Source of the DNA: Hoplostethus atlanticus
Taxonomy: Eukaryota > Chordata > Actinopteri > Trachichthyiformes > Trachichthyidae
Assembly (NCBI GenBank): GCA_034670405.1
Contig: JAXDDX010000006.1
Location: 9,995,501 to 10,059,500, forward strand
Direction of reading: 5' to 3'
Length of the DNA stretch: 64,000 nucleotides
The notes beneath the pieces were generated by a model. That model was not told the DNA's origin. It saw only the letters and a list, made by a program, of their open reading frames with translations, and did no database searches. Positions 37,002 to 48,441 of the stretch are shown piece by piece. Made by a program: the position numbers and the translations under genes. Numbering within the stretch: position 1 is the first letter of the stretch; every line of letters starts with the position of its first letter.

Positions 37002-38256
37002 GCGAGCCAAGCGAGTGACGGTGTGTTTGTGTGCGTGGGACTTTGTTTGGTGCTTTGGCGGTCTGTGTGGGTTTGAGCGTGTCATTTTTTATTACAAGTT
37101 TGATTTTGTGTCTGGGAGAGTCCCCTGGCAAAACAAACACAGACACCAATTAAGCCGCTGCAGTATCCCAGCCCCTTCTCATGACTAATAATCCCCTCTA
37201 GAAAAACAACCCTCTTTAACCCTGCTCACCCTTTCCTCACCTTGGCTTCCACTAAAGACAAAACCCAGCCTGAGACATCTCAGCGCCGCTAGAAAACAGT
37301 TAGCGGCGATGTGCCTTGCATTCCCCGGGCCTCTTTTCATGTCCGGTGGCGTATTTCCTCTTATAATAACCGAATGTAGACGACATGACGTCACGCTGAG
37401 ATATTTGCAGTGCAGAAAATAATTCAGCGATCTGAAACGGGGAAAGGCGACCAGGTTTTTTATTCCAGCCGAGGTTATTTCACTGATAAGCTTCAACCAG
37501 AGAGGAGGGGACGACTCTTGGCCCTTTGGCCCTCCATGGAAAACGGTTGCCCAACCCTGCTTTAAAACATCAACGGCAAACATCAGGATTTGGTGTCAGT
37601 CCCTCAGCGTCAAACAGAGAGGGGCCTTCTTTCTAGACCCATTTTGCACCAACGTTCAACAATCACACAGGGAGAAAGAAATCCATTGCAGACTAGGAAG
37701 AGACACCAATTTCTCCCGCCGGCAGTAGCCCCAATAGACCAGAATGCAATGCAGCAGAAAAACTCTCTCTCTCTCTTGCTCTTACTATGCTACCGCTATA
37801 ATTACAGCTATTGCTCTCTTCGCCTACACAAAAAATAAGTTCACACCCGGTCCGTTCAGGTTTGTTGAAAGTCATTCTGGCAAATGTGGGAAATCACCAA
37901 CTGACGTAGAAGTAAACGAGGCAGATTGAGGGAAACAAACAACAACAAAAACAGTAAATTACAACACTTCATCATAAAACGCACCGAGCATCACAGATTG
38001 ATGGGATGAGAGTATCTAGGGTGGAATTTTCCTTCAAGACAAGCCAATAAAAAGCCACGCGACGCCTAGTATGTCTCAACCATTATCCCATAACATTAGT
38101 AACCCATTAAACGAGGACAGGATTATTTCTTTATTTCATACGGGGGTCAGATAATTCAACATGTTTAATTACACTGACGAGGTGAGAGTGAGCGAAGGTC
38201 GCGCGGAGGATAATGTGATCCCGCTGGCAGTGAGCACTTCCAATTAGAGTGGCGTT

Positions 38257-38258
<2 letters not shown>

Positions 38259-38290
<32 letters not shown>
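38259..38290. repeat. (AC)n microsatellite
   Basis: About 16 AC units. Confidence 0.9.
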
Positions 38291-38292
<2 letters not shown>

Positions 38293-38536
38293 TGAGCCAG
38301 GGGGATGCTACTGTTCATTCACGGCGTCTCCTGTGTGGCGAGGCAAGCCACAAGCCGCCGCTTCCCTCTCTCTTGAATCCGATGTATATATTTGTAAATG
38401 GAGTGGGGTGTTTTTTTTTAATAAGCAACTGAAACGGTCTTGAAACAGTTTGGGTTTTTTTCACTGATTAGTATGATGTGTAGGCCTCCCATGAGCAATT
38501 AAGTCACAGCAATTACCAGGAGAGCCTCCCCCAGGG

Positions 38537-38540
<4 letters not shown>

Positions 38541-38587
<47 letters not shown>
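38541..38587. repeat. (TC)n microsatellite
   Basis: About 23 TC units followed by a T-run. Confidence 0.95.
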
Positions 38588-38594
<7 letters not shown>

Positions 38595-39269
38595 CTTTCC
38601 CCCTCCTCATTTGTGTATGCCTGTGCTTTTGAACATCTGCTGTCAAACCTCAAGTGCATTTGGTGTAAACCGAGCTTCCGAGGCGTTGGAAGCTCAGCCG
38701 CAAAATCGAATTACTCCTCCTTTATGTTATTACTATTTGCGCAAGACACATTTCAACAAATGTCAAGCAAACGCAAGTATTTCTTCAGCATGTCACAGTT
38801 ATATTAAACAGGATTTCTTTGGAAATGCGACACTGATCATGCAAGGTCCTCACAGCTTCATGATTTACTCGTCATAACAATTCCAAGTTGTTGTTTTGAC
38901 AAGGTGGAAAATGTTCTTTACCGTGATGCCACCCCCGTTTCATTTTTTTCCACCTCAGCTATAAAGGCCCTTCAACACACACTTGGCATGTAAACAGATG
39001 CAGGCAAATAAAAATTAAAAAAACTCCAGTCAATCATCATAAGGCAAGCAGCTACCAATGTAAACAAAATTCAGAAAATGTCTCCTTCTCCTTAAAAGAC
39101 TCTTATCTTCATATCATGTACACAAAGATCTCACAAAGATTTATGTCAAACTAAAAAGGTTGGTGGCAAATAAAAGGGCGGGTTACCCTCCACTACAGCC
39201 CTGATTTTAAGACAACACTGGTAGGATTTTAGGGGGAATGTCAGAGTCTTTCTTGCCCTGTCCATAAAT

Positions 39270-40031
39270 TCAACTGAGCACCTCTAAATCTTCATCGGCC
39301 ACTGACACGCGCGAGGAGGACTCCGCTCTCAGATTGATTGAGCCATATAACTTTGCTGCGTGTTTGGAGTAGGCAAAGGCTCTCCTCCTGATCATCTCCC
39401 CTTTCCACATGGAGATCATGAGCAGGGTGGAGAGCAACACCCCCCCGAGGGTGAGGAGACACAGCCCCGCTATAACGCACAGGTCCAAATGGGCCCCCAG
39501 CCTCGCTTTCTCCCGCTCCAGCCTCTCCATCTCCCGGGCCGAGACGCTGTCCGGGTCCACTTTGACGTCCCTCGGGACCGTGTAGGATATGGCAACCAAA
39601 GAAATGCCAGTCACCAGGCAAGTGACGGCGATTATGAAGCCGTAGTCCACCGACTTCCCCGGCGCGTCGGCGGTGAGGTCGTCGTCGGACAGCATGTACA
39701 GTCCCGGGATGTCCTCCTCCTCGTACAGCTCGCTGGAGGAGCTGTGACTCAAGCTCCAGTTGTCGCTCCTGGCTGACCGGTGCGGACTAGTCTGAGTTAA
39801 ATGCACGTCGTCTTCGTGTTTGCGGGTGAAAGACGTTTCCGTTTCTTCCCCCGGTCCCCAGGCTCGCCGGGTCTCTGTCCGCGGTGCTGAATCCTCGCTC
39901 GCACAGCAAAGTGACCTTTCGCCGGAATAACCAATCTCGTTGGTACTTTGGTTATTTGAAAACAGGGAGGTGTTATTCGGGTCGGGTCGGTTGCCCAACT
40001 GATCAAAGTAAAACAGTTCAAGATCAGCCAT
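39270..40031 (-). CDS. tmem74: Transmembrane protein 74
   Basis: A two-pass membrane protein of 253 aa. The human protein is linked to lysosomes/autophagosomes and promotes autophagy (known of the family). The chosen start is MADLELFYFDQLGN at 40031. A longer frame reaches 40265, but an acceptor (gtttctctgacag) ends at 40081 and falls inside it, so the upstream codons are probably intron. Residues 1-125 are acidic, Ser-rich and poorly conserved, with SELYEEEDIPG. The core is well conserved: KSVDYGFI, membrane segment 1 at about 131-153, VPRDVKVDPDSVSAREMERL, ARLGAHLDLCVIAGLCLLTL, membrane segment 2 at about 184-208, then MWKGEM and KLYGSINLR. Human TMEM74 is longer (about 305 aa) because of its N-terminal region. 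The position between eif3e and trhr supports orthology to TMEM74 rather than TMEM74B. Confidence 0.93.
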   Translation of the reverse strand: MADLELFYFDQLGNRPDPNNTSLFSNNQSTNEIGYSGERSLCCASEDSAPRTETRRAWGPGEETETSFTRKHEDDVHLTQTSPHRSARSDNWSLSHSSSSELYEEEDIPGLYMLSDDDLTADAPGKSVDYGFIIAVTCLVTGISLVAISYTVPRDVKVDPDSVSAREMERLEREKARLGAHLDLCVIAGLCLLTLGGVLLSTLLMISMWKGEMIRRRAFAYSKHAAKLYGSINLRAESSSRVSVADEDLEVLS

Positions 40032-40458
40032 TTGGACATGGGCTGGGTTTCCCCCTTTTACCGAGCCCACGCGCCCGTCTCTGTCAGAGAAACACACCAA
40101 ATCAGAGAAAACAACCAATGTTACTGACGCTTCAACTTCCCGACAGCCTGCGGTATGCAATGGCAACTTTAATGGTTTTAACCTGAAAGGTGCTTGCCAT
40201 CTTTGACCACATTTGACAAACCTACGCGTCCGTCTCTTGGGGTTTAAAGTAGAGCTGCTATTCATTTAACTCCCGTGATATTTACGACACAGGAAACATC
40301 AAGACAAGTAAATCTTCCGACTGCTCAGTTGCTTCCCTAAAGCTTTCAGAAATGCACTTTATCCGTTTAAAGTGGTCGCTCGACAGGCTAACAAATCTAA
40401 TTACACTGAATATGTTTCGGTCATTGTCATTAAAGGAGAAAGGAGGATCGTTGCATAC

Positions 40459-40600
40459 CTCTTTCCCGGTTTGCGGCTGCTCGCGCCCCGGCTGCTTCTG
40501 CTCCCTGGTCAATTAGAGGGGAAGGTCTGGCAGACCCCTCCCACGGACCGGACTCCGGCAGACCGCCCTGTGCTTCTTACTGAATCAAGTTCTGTGTTCC
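40459..40600 (-). promoter_or_regulatory. tmem74: Likely tmem74 non-coding first exon and promoter region
   Basis: On the minus strand GGGAAAGAG|GTATGC at 40459/40458 is a good donor. The matching acceptor ends at 40081, giving a 378-nt intron before the coding exon. The sequence above the donor is GC-rich with several CpGs (gccggggcgcgagcagccgc). The transcription start is not fixed, so the upper boundary is approximate. Confidence 0.45.
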
Positions 40601-40785
40601 TCAGCACATTCACAATAATCAGATGAGAGGAAGGAGACGGGAGACGGAGCATTGTGGGAAACTGAGTACTCAGGCAAAGATATTTCAGACCTAATAACAT
40701 GTTGTTGTTTTGATGTGATGAAGAAGAACATCGGCATATCTTTGGTGAAATATCCGAAAGGCACATAATAATAATGATAATGATA

Positions 40786-40970
40786 ATGAAACACTTCATT
40801 GATCCCTATAGGGAAATTAGATTTTTTTGACCCCCCCCCCTCTCCCTCTCCAGAGGTCAGAGGTCAGCTACAGGGATTCAGTGACTTGCTCAAGGGCACT
40901 TCAGCAGGGTTTGAACCCTGGTCCTCCAGTTGAAGTTCAGTCTCTCATCCTACCAAGCAGCATATTGAAC
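40786..40970 (+). mobile_element. SINE/L2-tail-like dispersed repeat
   Basis: It starts cacttcattgatccctata gggaaatt (the first word is shared with about 2020). It continues agtgacttgctcaagggcac and then gtttgaaccctggtcctcc, a pattern typical of teleost L2-derived short repeats. A C-run (40832-40840) interrupts it. Confidence 0.55.
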
Positions 40971-43143
40971 AATATAGCTGCAAGAGAGAAACGTGACTAA
41001 CAGCAGAAGGGGGGGGACTCTTTATTGGATACGAGCAGTTTTGCAAAACAATTTCCTAAATGGCTCATTTCCAGAGCAGCATGGAGCCAGAAGAAAACTC
41101 TACTCAAATATTGTCGCTGTCAGGTGAAAAGCTTGTAACTCCAGCTTTTCAGGAATTACCAAAAACAGTTTTCATCTTGACCGCCATGCATTTTAGAGTT
41201 TATTCAATGGGGTTTTGAAAGGTTTCATAAGCACCAAGGATTGCGTAATTGTCTCAACCTATAGAGGAGCATGTAATCCTTCAACTGAAGTTAAACTCAC
41301 TTAAATCAGAGTTACGAGGTTTTCACAAGACAGCAGCAATATGCAGCAGAAAGGATGCTGTTCCAGAGCCCCTCTCAGAAATCCCCCCATGGTTTGCTCT
41401 TTCTATGCACAACCGAGAGCATTGGAGCATGTATGTTCGCTATAGGTAGCCAAAGGTCATAACAAAACGCTTCAGTGCTTCTTCCCACTGTTCAACTGCA
41501 TAGCTACTGAAGTGCCCAGATGCTTGTGGGTGTATGCACGCTCTGCTAGCTGTACATTTGGTGGTCAAGAACTTTCTGAGGATGGAAAAAAAAGAGCAGA
41601 GGCGACATGCTTGAGGCTGTTTTAACATTTGTGACACAGAGGATGAGGAGGGAGGACGTTAGCGCAACAGATTGCAGCATAGAGACCTGTCGCCTGCAGC
41701 GCCGCTTCACAAGCACTGACTGACAGGCTGCGAATGAAACATGTCTTACTTTCCTTTAGGTTTGGTGTTTAGTGGGTTAGTTGTTTCATTGATTGATTGA
41801 TTAATTGATTGATTGACTGATCATTAAATATACCATGAACTAAGAGGATGCATCGGTTTTGGAGTACCGATCTAAAAATGATTAGGATGACACAAAGCTA
41901 GAAAATAGATGTCGGTTGGTGATAAAGAGACCGTTTGATACAACCATACCTTATCATGATATATATAGTCACACAATTCAACCTTCACCCACTGTAGAAA
42001 TTCTGTCATCATTTTCTGTCCCAATAAAGAGAATGTGTTTTGGTGAAATTCTGCTCCATAGTGAAAACAATCCTGCCATGCTAACACTCCCATGTATGGG
42101 CAGGCCAGCTTTCATAGCACCCTACTATGTACAAATGACAGTGCCATGCCAGAAAGACTCAAGCACACACACACACACACACACACACACAGCACAGCAG
42201 GGCCCGAGGGGGCCTCTGGCATCAGCCCAGTATTATGGCAGATAACATGTTCCACATGACATTATTCAGCTGGCAGTTGAAGAGACTTTGGTTTATCAGT
42301 CTAATGTAAAATGAAATCTTAACAGGGACAGGATTATTTATAGTATAATATAATATAAGACTTTAAACCACTGAAATGAAAAGTTAATAACAAATACTTT
42401 GTTGCACTGGACAGGAAAGCTAAACAACAGAGGAATGAACATCTTTCTATAGTAGTATAGTAGTATAGTAGAATAGTATAGTATAGTATAGTATAGTATA
42501 GTCTCTTGTTACAGTATGGAACATGAAACAGTAGCTCTCTCCTCCTGCAGTAACTACTATCAGTGCCCTTGAGCAAAGCACTGAACCGGTTGATCCACTG
42601 GAGCTTCTCGGTGGTCAACAGTACTGTGGTGGTAATGGACACTCCCTGGGTGTGAGTGTGTGCAGCCATCCCCTCCCCCTGCATCCACGTTCCCAGGCCA
42701 CTGCAGTAAATAAGAAAGTGTTCTTGCCAGTTTAAATGAGGGTTTAAGAAAACAGCTGCAGTGAAATTAAAAGTAGCTGAGAGACGTACTGGCTTTCTCT
42801 CAGACAAACCCTGCGCTCCGTCAGTATTTCCTAAGATATTTGTCGAACAACACCGTTTTGTTATTGTGCTGTTGTTTATGATCTGAGGTGATTTGTCATT
42901 CCCCGTAGTGGCGCTCCCAACCAGCAGGCCCAGCATTTTATTTACCCTACTGGGTGAAGTGTGGCATTTTACACTGATGGATCTGCTGTGAAATAAGAGC
43001 GCGGCTAAGGCTAAGAATAGCTAATGGCAAGGCAAGCAAGCGGCAGCACAGGCAAAGACGGCCAGCCCAAGGTTAGCCGAGGACACGGGGATGGCTACAC
43101 ACAGAGGACAGACAGAACTGAGTCAGACGGCTTCAGCAGGATG
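40971..43143. other. Spacer with short repeats
   Basis: No gene recognised. It contains (attg)n near 41789-41818, an AC run at 42163-42190 and a TAGTA-rich low-complexity run at 42448-42502. The last produces the Tyr-rich minus frame near 42334-42600, which is spurious. Confidence 0.6.
42562..42690 (+). mobile_element. L2/SINE-like tail fragment
   Basis: Contains cagtgcccttgagcaaagca then ctgaacc, and later tcaacagtactgtggtggt and ctccctgggtgtgag. This resembles the 3' part of the SINE at 25283-25420. Borders are uncertain. Confidence 0.4.
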
Positions 43144-43601
43144 TCTTTGACTGGACTCAGCGGTGGTGGTGGATCTTTGACTGGACTCAGCGGTGGTGGT
43201 GGATCTTTGACTGGACTCAGTGGTGGTGGTGGTGGATCTTTGACTGGACTCAGTGGTGGTGGTGGGATCTTTGACTGGACTCAGCGGTGGTGGTGGTGGA
43301 TCTTTGACTGGACTCAGTGGTGGTGGTGGATCTTTGACTGGACTCAGTGGTGGTGGTGATGGATCTTTGACTGGACTCAGCTGGTGGTGGTGGTGGATCT
43401 TTGACTGGACTCAGCAGTGGTGGTGGTGGATCTTTGACTGGACTCAGCAGTGGTGGTGGTGGATCTTTGACTGGACTCAGCTGGTGGTGGTGGTGGATCT
43501 TTGACTGGACTCAGCAGCGGTGGTGGTGGATCTTTGACTGGACTCAGTGGTGGTGGTGGTGGATCTTTGACTGGACTCAGCGGCGGTGGTGGTGGTGGAT
43601 G
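43144..43601. repeat. 30-33-bp minisatellite, 14 copies
   Basis: Each unit reads tctttgactggactcag followed by a variable number of GGT triplets and GGA. Length differences between units come from the GGT count. Frames reading GSLTGLSGGG or WIFDWTQ repeats are by-products. Confidence 0.95.
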
Positions 43602-43719
43602 CTGGGTGCTGGGTCGTCCTGGTGGCGTGGGGCCGCGGTGGCTAACCAGAGGCAGGCTGCAGAACAGATGACTCCAGTTTCAATGCAAAGCTGAGCTGAG
43701 TCCTGGTTGCTCTATCGCA

Positions 43720-43935
43720 GTCTCTGACTCTCTCTCTCTCTCTCCCTCTCTCTCTTTCTCTCCCTCTCTCTCTCAGACTCTCTCTCTCTCTCTTTCTCTC
43801 TCTCAGACTCCCTCTCTCTCTCAGACTCTCTCTCTCTCTTTCTCTCTCTCAGACTCCCTCCCTCTCTCCTCTCTCTCTTCGCTCTCTCAGACTCCGCTCC
43901 CTCTCTCTCTTTCTCTCACCTCTCTCTCAGACTCA

Positions 43936-43967
<32 letters not shown>

Positions 43968-44275
43968 AGACTCCCTCTCTCTCTCTCTGACACTCTCTCT
44001 CTTCGCTCTCAGACTCTCTCTCTCTCTGTCTCTCTCTCTGACTCTCTCTTTTTCTCCCTCTCTCTCTTTTTCTCTCTCTCTCTCTGACTCTCTCTCTCAG
44101 TTTCTCTCTCGCTCTCTCTCTCCCTCTCTCCCTCTCTCTCTCTTTCTCTCTCTCTCTCTCTGACTCTCTCTGACTCTCTCTCAGTTTCTCTCTCGCTCTC
44201 TCTCTCCCTCTCCCTCTCTCCCTCTCTCTCTCTTTCTCTCACTCTCTCTCTCTCTCTCAGACTCTCTTGCTCAGC
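43720..44275. repeat. Imperfect CT-rich polypyrimidine tract, about 550 bp
   Basis: Almost pure C/T on the plus strand, with repeating sub-blocks such as tctctcagactccctctct and tctctctgactctctc. It is an expanded, diverged CT microsatellite directly after the minisatellite. Confidence 0.95.
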
Positions 44276-44485
44276 ACAACTGCAAACTTCAAACTAATTC
44301 TGGAAGAGGTTCAATGTAAATCATAAAATACCAAACAAACACATGAATGCATCCTGACAGTGTTTTTTCTCCCATTCTTTCTTTCTTCTCTCTTCTTCAG
44401 CAACACCCCGCTTCACATCCATTCAGTTACACACCGTCACAACCTCAGTCATCTCAGTCGATCACACGTCTCCTGCCGCCCACCA

Positions 44486-44523
<38 letters not shown>

Positions 44524-47500
44524 GTGCTGTAAAACAGGTAGTGAGTGGGTGACAAAGATGGAGGGCTGTCTCATAACTAGGATCGATGCTTTCTGTCCCT
44601 GGAGGTTATGGACTGCACCCACGGTGTATTTACCATTAATTGGTAGGGTCACGGTCAGGAAACACCGGGCAGCTTCTTTACGGCTGACCTTGAGTCATGG
44701 CTCTGTGGTGTGTGTGTGTGTGTGTGTGAGAGATTGACAGCCACATGGGTCTCAGTTGGCTTGTTAAAATGACCTGCCACCACATCAGTAAATCCCAACA
44801 GTCAAGGGTCATTTTACATTTCAGAGTACTGTCATGTCTTTGCTGAGTTATTACGCGTGTGACTGAGAAGATTCATTGCTTTCTTTGGCAAATAAAGCAA
44901 TATATATCTAGTTTTTTTTTGCCAGCAAATACTTATTTTGATCTACTATACAGTAGAGCAGTAAGCTTGCGTGTACAATCGTCGTGCACACCGTATAATG
45001 GCAGTAGTAACTCAAAGGAACGGCCATGTTGTATATTGTTTGTGGCTCTTCTGGAACAGATACAGACGCATCCATATATCACAGACATACATGGAGCAAC
45101 ACACCGTCAACCTGAGTCCGTCTATCAATATCTTCCCCCTGTTATTTTATTATTTTACTCAAAGCTGTTTCAGCCGTCCACCCCGGAGTAGAAGTCTGCG
45201 ATCCTTATGTTGTGCCCAGACATGGTTGGGTGGCTCTGCGACCACACATGTCCAGGATCAAAGCCAGCCAGAGCTTTCTCTCTGCTGCGTTTCCATGACG
45301 CTCCGTCTCCCTCGCTTCTCTCCCATTGTCTAAAAAAAGAATAGATGGAGGTGCAGGAGCAGACCGCACGCTCTCCTTTTAAAAAAAAGGTTATACGCTG
45401 TGGGTGTGCTCCTGTTTCCCACATGATCTACTTGCAGCATTTTAAAGATTTTTTTATTTGCTAGTTTTACAGTAAAGAGGATGGGAGGACATGATGAGTC
45501 TTGATAGTTTACTCTTTGTGTCTCTTGAAGCTAAAAAAGAGGACCAAGTCTGTCATCCCTCTGCTCTATTGGTAATGAACAGGTCACTGACATCCTGCCT
45601 GTACTCAACAGGATTACCAAGGGATATCGGTAAGTTTCCTGATACTGAATCATTTACACTGCTATGAAATAAAACTCATTTTGATGGTAAAGTTCACAAT
45701 GACATTAACATGAGCCCACAAAGTCTTCCACTGTTGATACAGCAACTCCATAAAGTGTCTCTTGGTGGCAGAGAGAGAGAGGCTGGTGTAAATTCTGATT
45801 TGGGGTTTCCCTTAAAAAGTTTCTCAGCTTTGGTACCGGTACGGTTTGTCCTTAGGGTGGCAGTAAAACTCTTTCAGTGATTTCCTCGTCATGCCTGCTC
45901 GTGCTTTCTGCCTCCGCTGCTGGGATGTGAACCGTCACCACGTAATCCATCACGCACACTAAAACAGAAGTAGGACATCAAGATAGAGAAACGCCAATCA
46001 TCATCCTCGTGGAAACGGCATGGATACTGCAACGCCAGCAATTTGCAAAGAATGTGCTTTCTGCTTTCACTACAAGAGCTTTTCACACTGTACATCTGCA
46101 GCCCAGGGACAGCTCTGACCCTGGGCCGACAGCTGGCCTTATTGGTCTTATTTAGCCCCATTTCACCGGTTCAAATCTGTATTGTTAACCTGTCAGAGAT
46201 GGATCCCTCTCCAACGTGAGGAGAGTTAAGCCTGAACTAGTATCAGGCTTAACTCAGAAAGGTCATATAGCACGTGCTTGCAGTACGAGATAGTTGGGTT
46301 CACCACGTAGTGCAAGACAGAAAGGCGCGAGAAAGAACAAGAAAGCAATCACAGGACTTGTAACCCAACTTAATATACTTTCTTTTGTGATTGACAACTC
46401 AACTAACACCCTCTGAGTTGCCCGCCACGATGCGGTAAACCAGCTCGGTGGACACTCTCAGCGGGGGAAAAATAAATGCTGTTATTTGCAAAACCATGTG
46501 ACCCGGGCCCACTGTGTGAAATTCTAGGTAGCCCTGAGATGAGAGCCCACTTAGCCCAGGGTTAAAAAGCCTCGGGGCTGAGTGCAGTTGAAAAAGGGAT
46601 AAAGGCACTCGAGCTAAAGCCGACTCTTTCTTCGTACGCTCTCCATTGTTACGAGTCGAGCCGGGAGGCAGGGGAGGAAGGAGGCGTTGTTATGTAATTC
46701 CCTGCAGTCCCGGTCCACCTGTTGCTCAGAATGGACTGCTGGCATCTTGAAAGCTCATAGCACAATCGCATGAATAAAGTCAAGCGTGCTGGCGTGATTG
46801 TCACCATTCTCAGCACATTTCCCTTTGAATGCACAGTTGGTGTGTAGGAGAGAGATTTCCCACCTCCACAGCGTTGTGCAGAGAACAAGCAACTGTAAAT
46901 TCCCATATGGGACGCACAAAGGACAGCATGACGGGTGAAATACAGATATACGTCTCTGTGCCTTTACTCAAGATACCCTGAACAGTTGGTTTGTATTCCA
47001 CTGCCAAATCATATGACACATCACCTCATGTATTACAACCTATCGGCTTAGCATGCAGTGAGAAACAGCAGCCAATGGTAGCACATCACCCAGCAACACT
47101 AATGTCAGACGCTGGAACGCTATCTTTTACAAGTACTTACTTTAGTAAATAAGTACTCAAACAAATCTAAGTTTTGTTGTTTACTTGTGTAACTGTATTA
47201 TGTTTTAGTGAGACTTTCATTAATACGTACACAGTATTATGGTGTACTCACAATACTGTTTCATAGACCAACACAGGTTAATACACTGGAATGAAGCCAC
47301 TGTAAAGTAAAACGTTACCAAGATGCATCAGATGTGAGAGTATAACATCGACTCCATGTAGTATCTTGTATTATCTGAAGTTGAAAACGAGGAAACCACA
47401 AAAAGCAAAACAAATGACTCATTGACAACCAATCTTAACTGGTTTTGTCTTGGATTTCTTACAAAGTTGGTAAAAAATAATCCATTTTCCCACCATGCCT

Positions 47501-48441
47501 TTCTCTATGTAGTGACCACATGGGCACTTGGCTGACAAGATTTGCTGCATCAGTAAATACAGAAATGAAGTAATACAAATTAAAGATTGCATAATGACAT
47601 TTCCAAATGTATTGCAGAAGAAAAAACTGCCTTTAGGTGACTGTAGTCTTCCAAGAGCATCCTCCTGTTTAGTTAGTTTGCATTTGAAAAACTGATGTGT
47701 CAGCATTAAGCTGTTCAATGCAACAAAAAATAAAACATCAATCGGCTTCATTTTATAGATCAGAGACTGCAGTTCTTCCTACAGACCAATGCAAGTAGAA
47801 CTCCGTATGAAGCAGGTCACCCTATGAAATCACCCTGTAAAAACACACATCTCAAAATCAAATCTGATAAAATCTCCTGGAACATTCAGATTAACAATTT
47901 AGTGAGTAACACCTGAACGAATTAACAGATAACAGAGACCAGTTGAACTGAATAGTCTTCGTGACCAGTACTACTACAGTAGTACATTTATTCCCCATTT
48001 GTAATTAACATGAAGGTTATATCACTAAGAACTGGTAGACAAAACTGAAACAGGCAATGACGTCCGGGCTCATCATCCCCGCATGCGTAATGGGCGCTCG
48101 TGCCGTTAGAGAAGGCTCAAAACCAACACGGTTTCCTCTGACGGGAGCACAGCGACGCCTCACTTTTACGCACAACATGACAATGAATTACCAGGGTATT
48201 ACGCCCGTGTGCGACCAGCGCTTTGGTGTTTGGTGTCGGTTTAATGCGTAGGGGCACGCCTGGACGCAGCTTCGAGGTCTTGGAGAGCGACGGACACTTT
48301 CCCACACCTGTAGATTTGGTAGAGCCCCAGCTTCTGTCGTGCGTAAAACCCGGATAACGCGTCGGGAAGCTTTGATAAGCACACTGTAAAGTCGCTCTTC
48401 TCCTCTGAAGCAGCGTTTTTTTCCCCGGTCGGCCGACCAAG
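44276..48441. other. Region upstream of trhr, no gene recognised
   Basis: Includes GT runs at about 44490-44522 and 44707-44729 and otherwise mostly unique sequence. An inverted pair 'taagcctgaac / gatcaggcttaact'-like palindrome lies at about 46227-46256. The 110-codon minus frame at 47419-47751 has no recognisable motif. The trhr promoter should lie in the last part, but no core element is clear. Confidence 0.5.
44490..44522. repeat. (GT)n microsatellite
   Basis: About 16 GT units. Confidence 0.9.

Larger units (their letters stand above)
28723..39269. other. 10.5-kb region without a recognised gene
   Basis: It lies between the 5' ends of eif3e and the 3' end of tmem74. It contains a GATA run, a 42-bp tandem array, two CT-type microsatellites, and a long stretch (about 31-39 kb) of mostly unique DNA with few obvious repeats. 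EMC2, expected here from the human order, was not found; no frame shows its TPR-rich sequence. Small frames here are not supported. Confidence 0.6.

Noticed and set aside
43024-43694. Gly-rich and Trp-rich repeat frames resembling linker or silk proteins
   Set aside because: They come from the 30-33-bp minisatellite; three frames are open in turn as unit length varies.
47419-47751. 110-codon minus frame with a hydrophobic start
   Set aside because: No family motif, AT-rich composition and no splice support; treated as chance.
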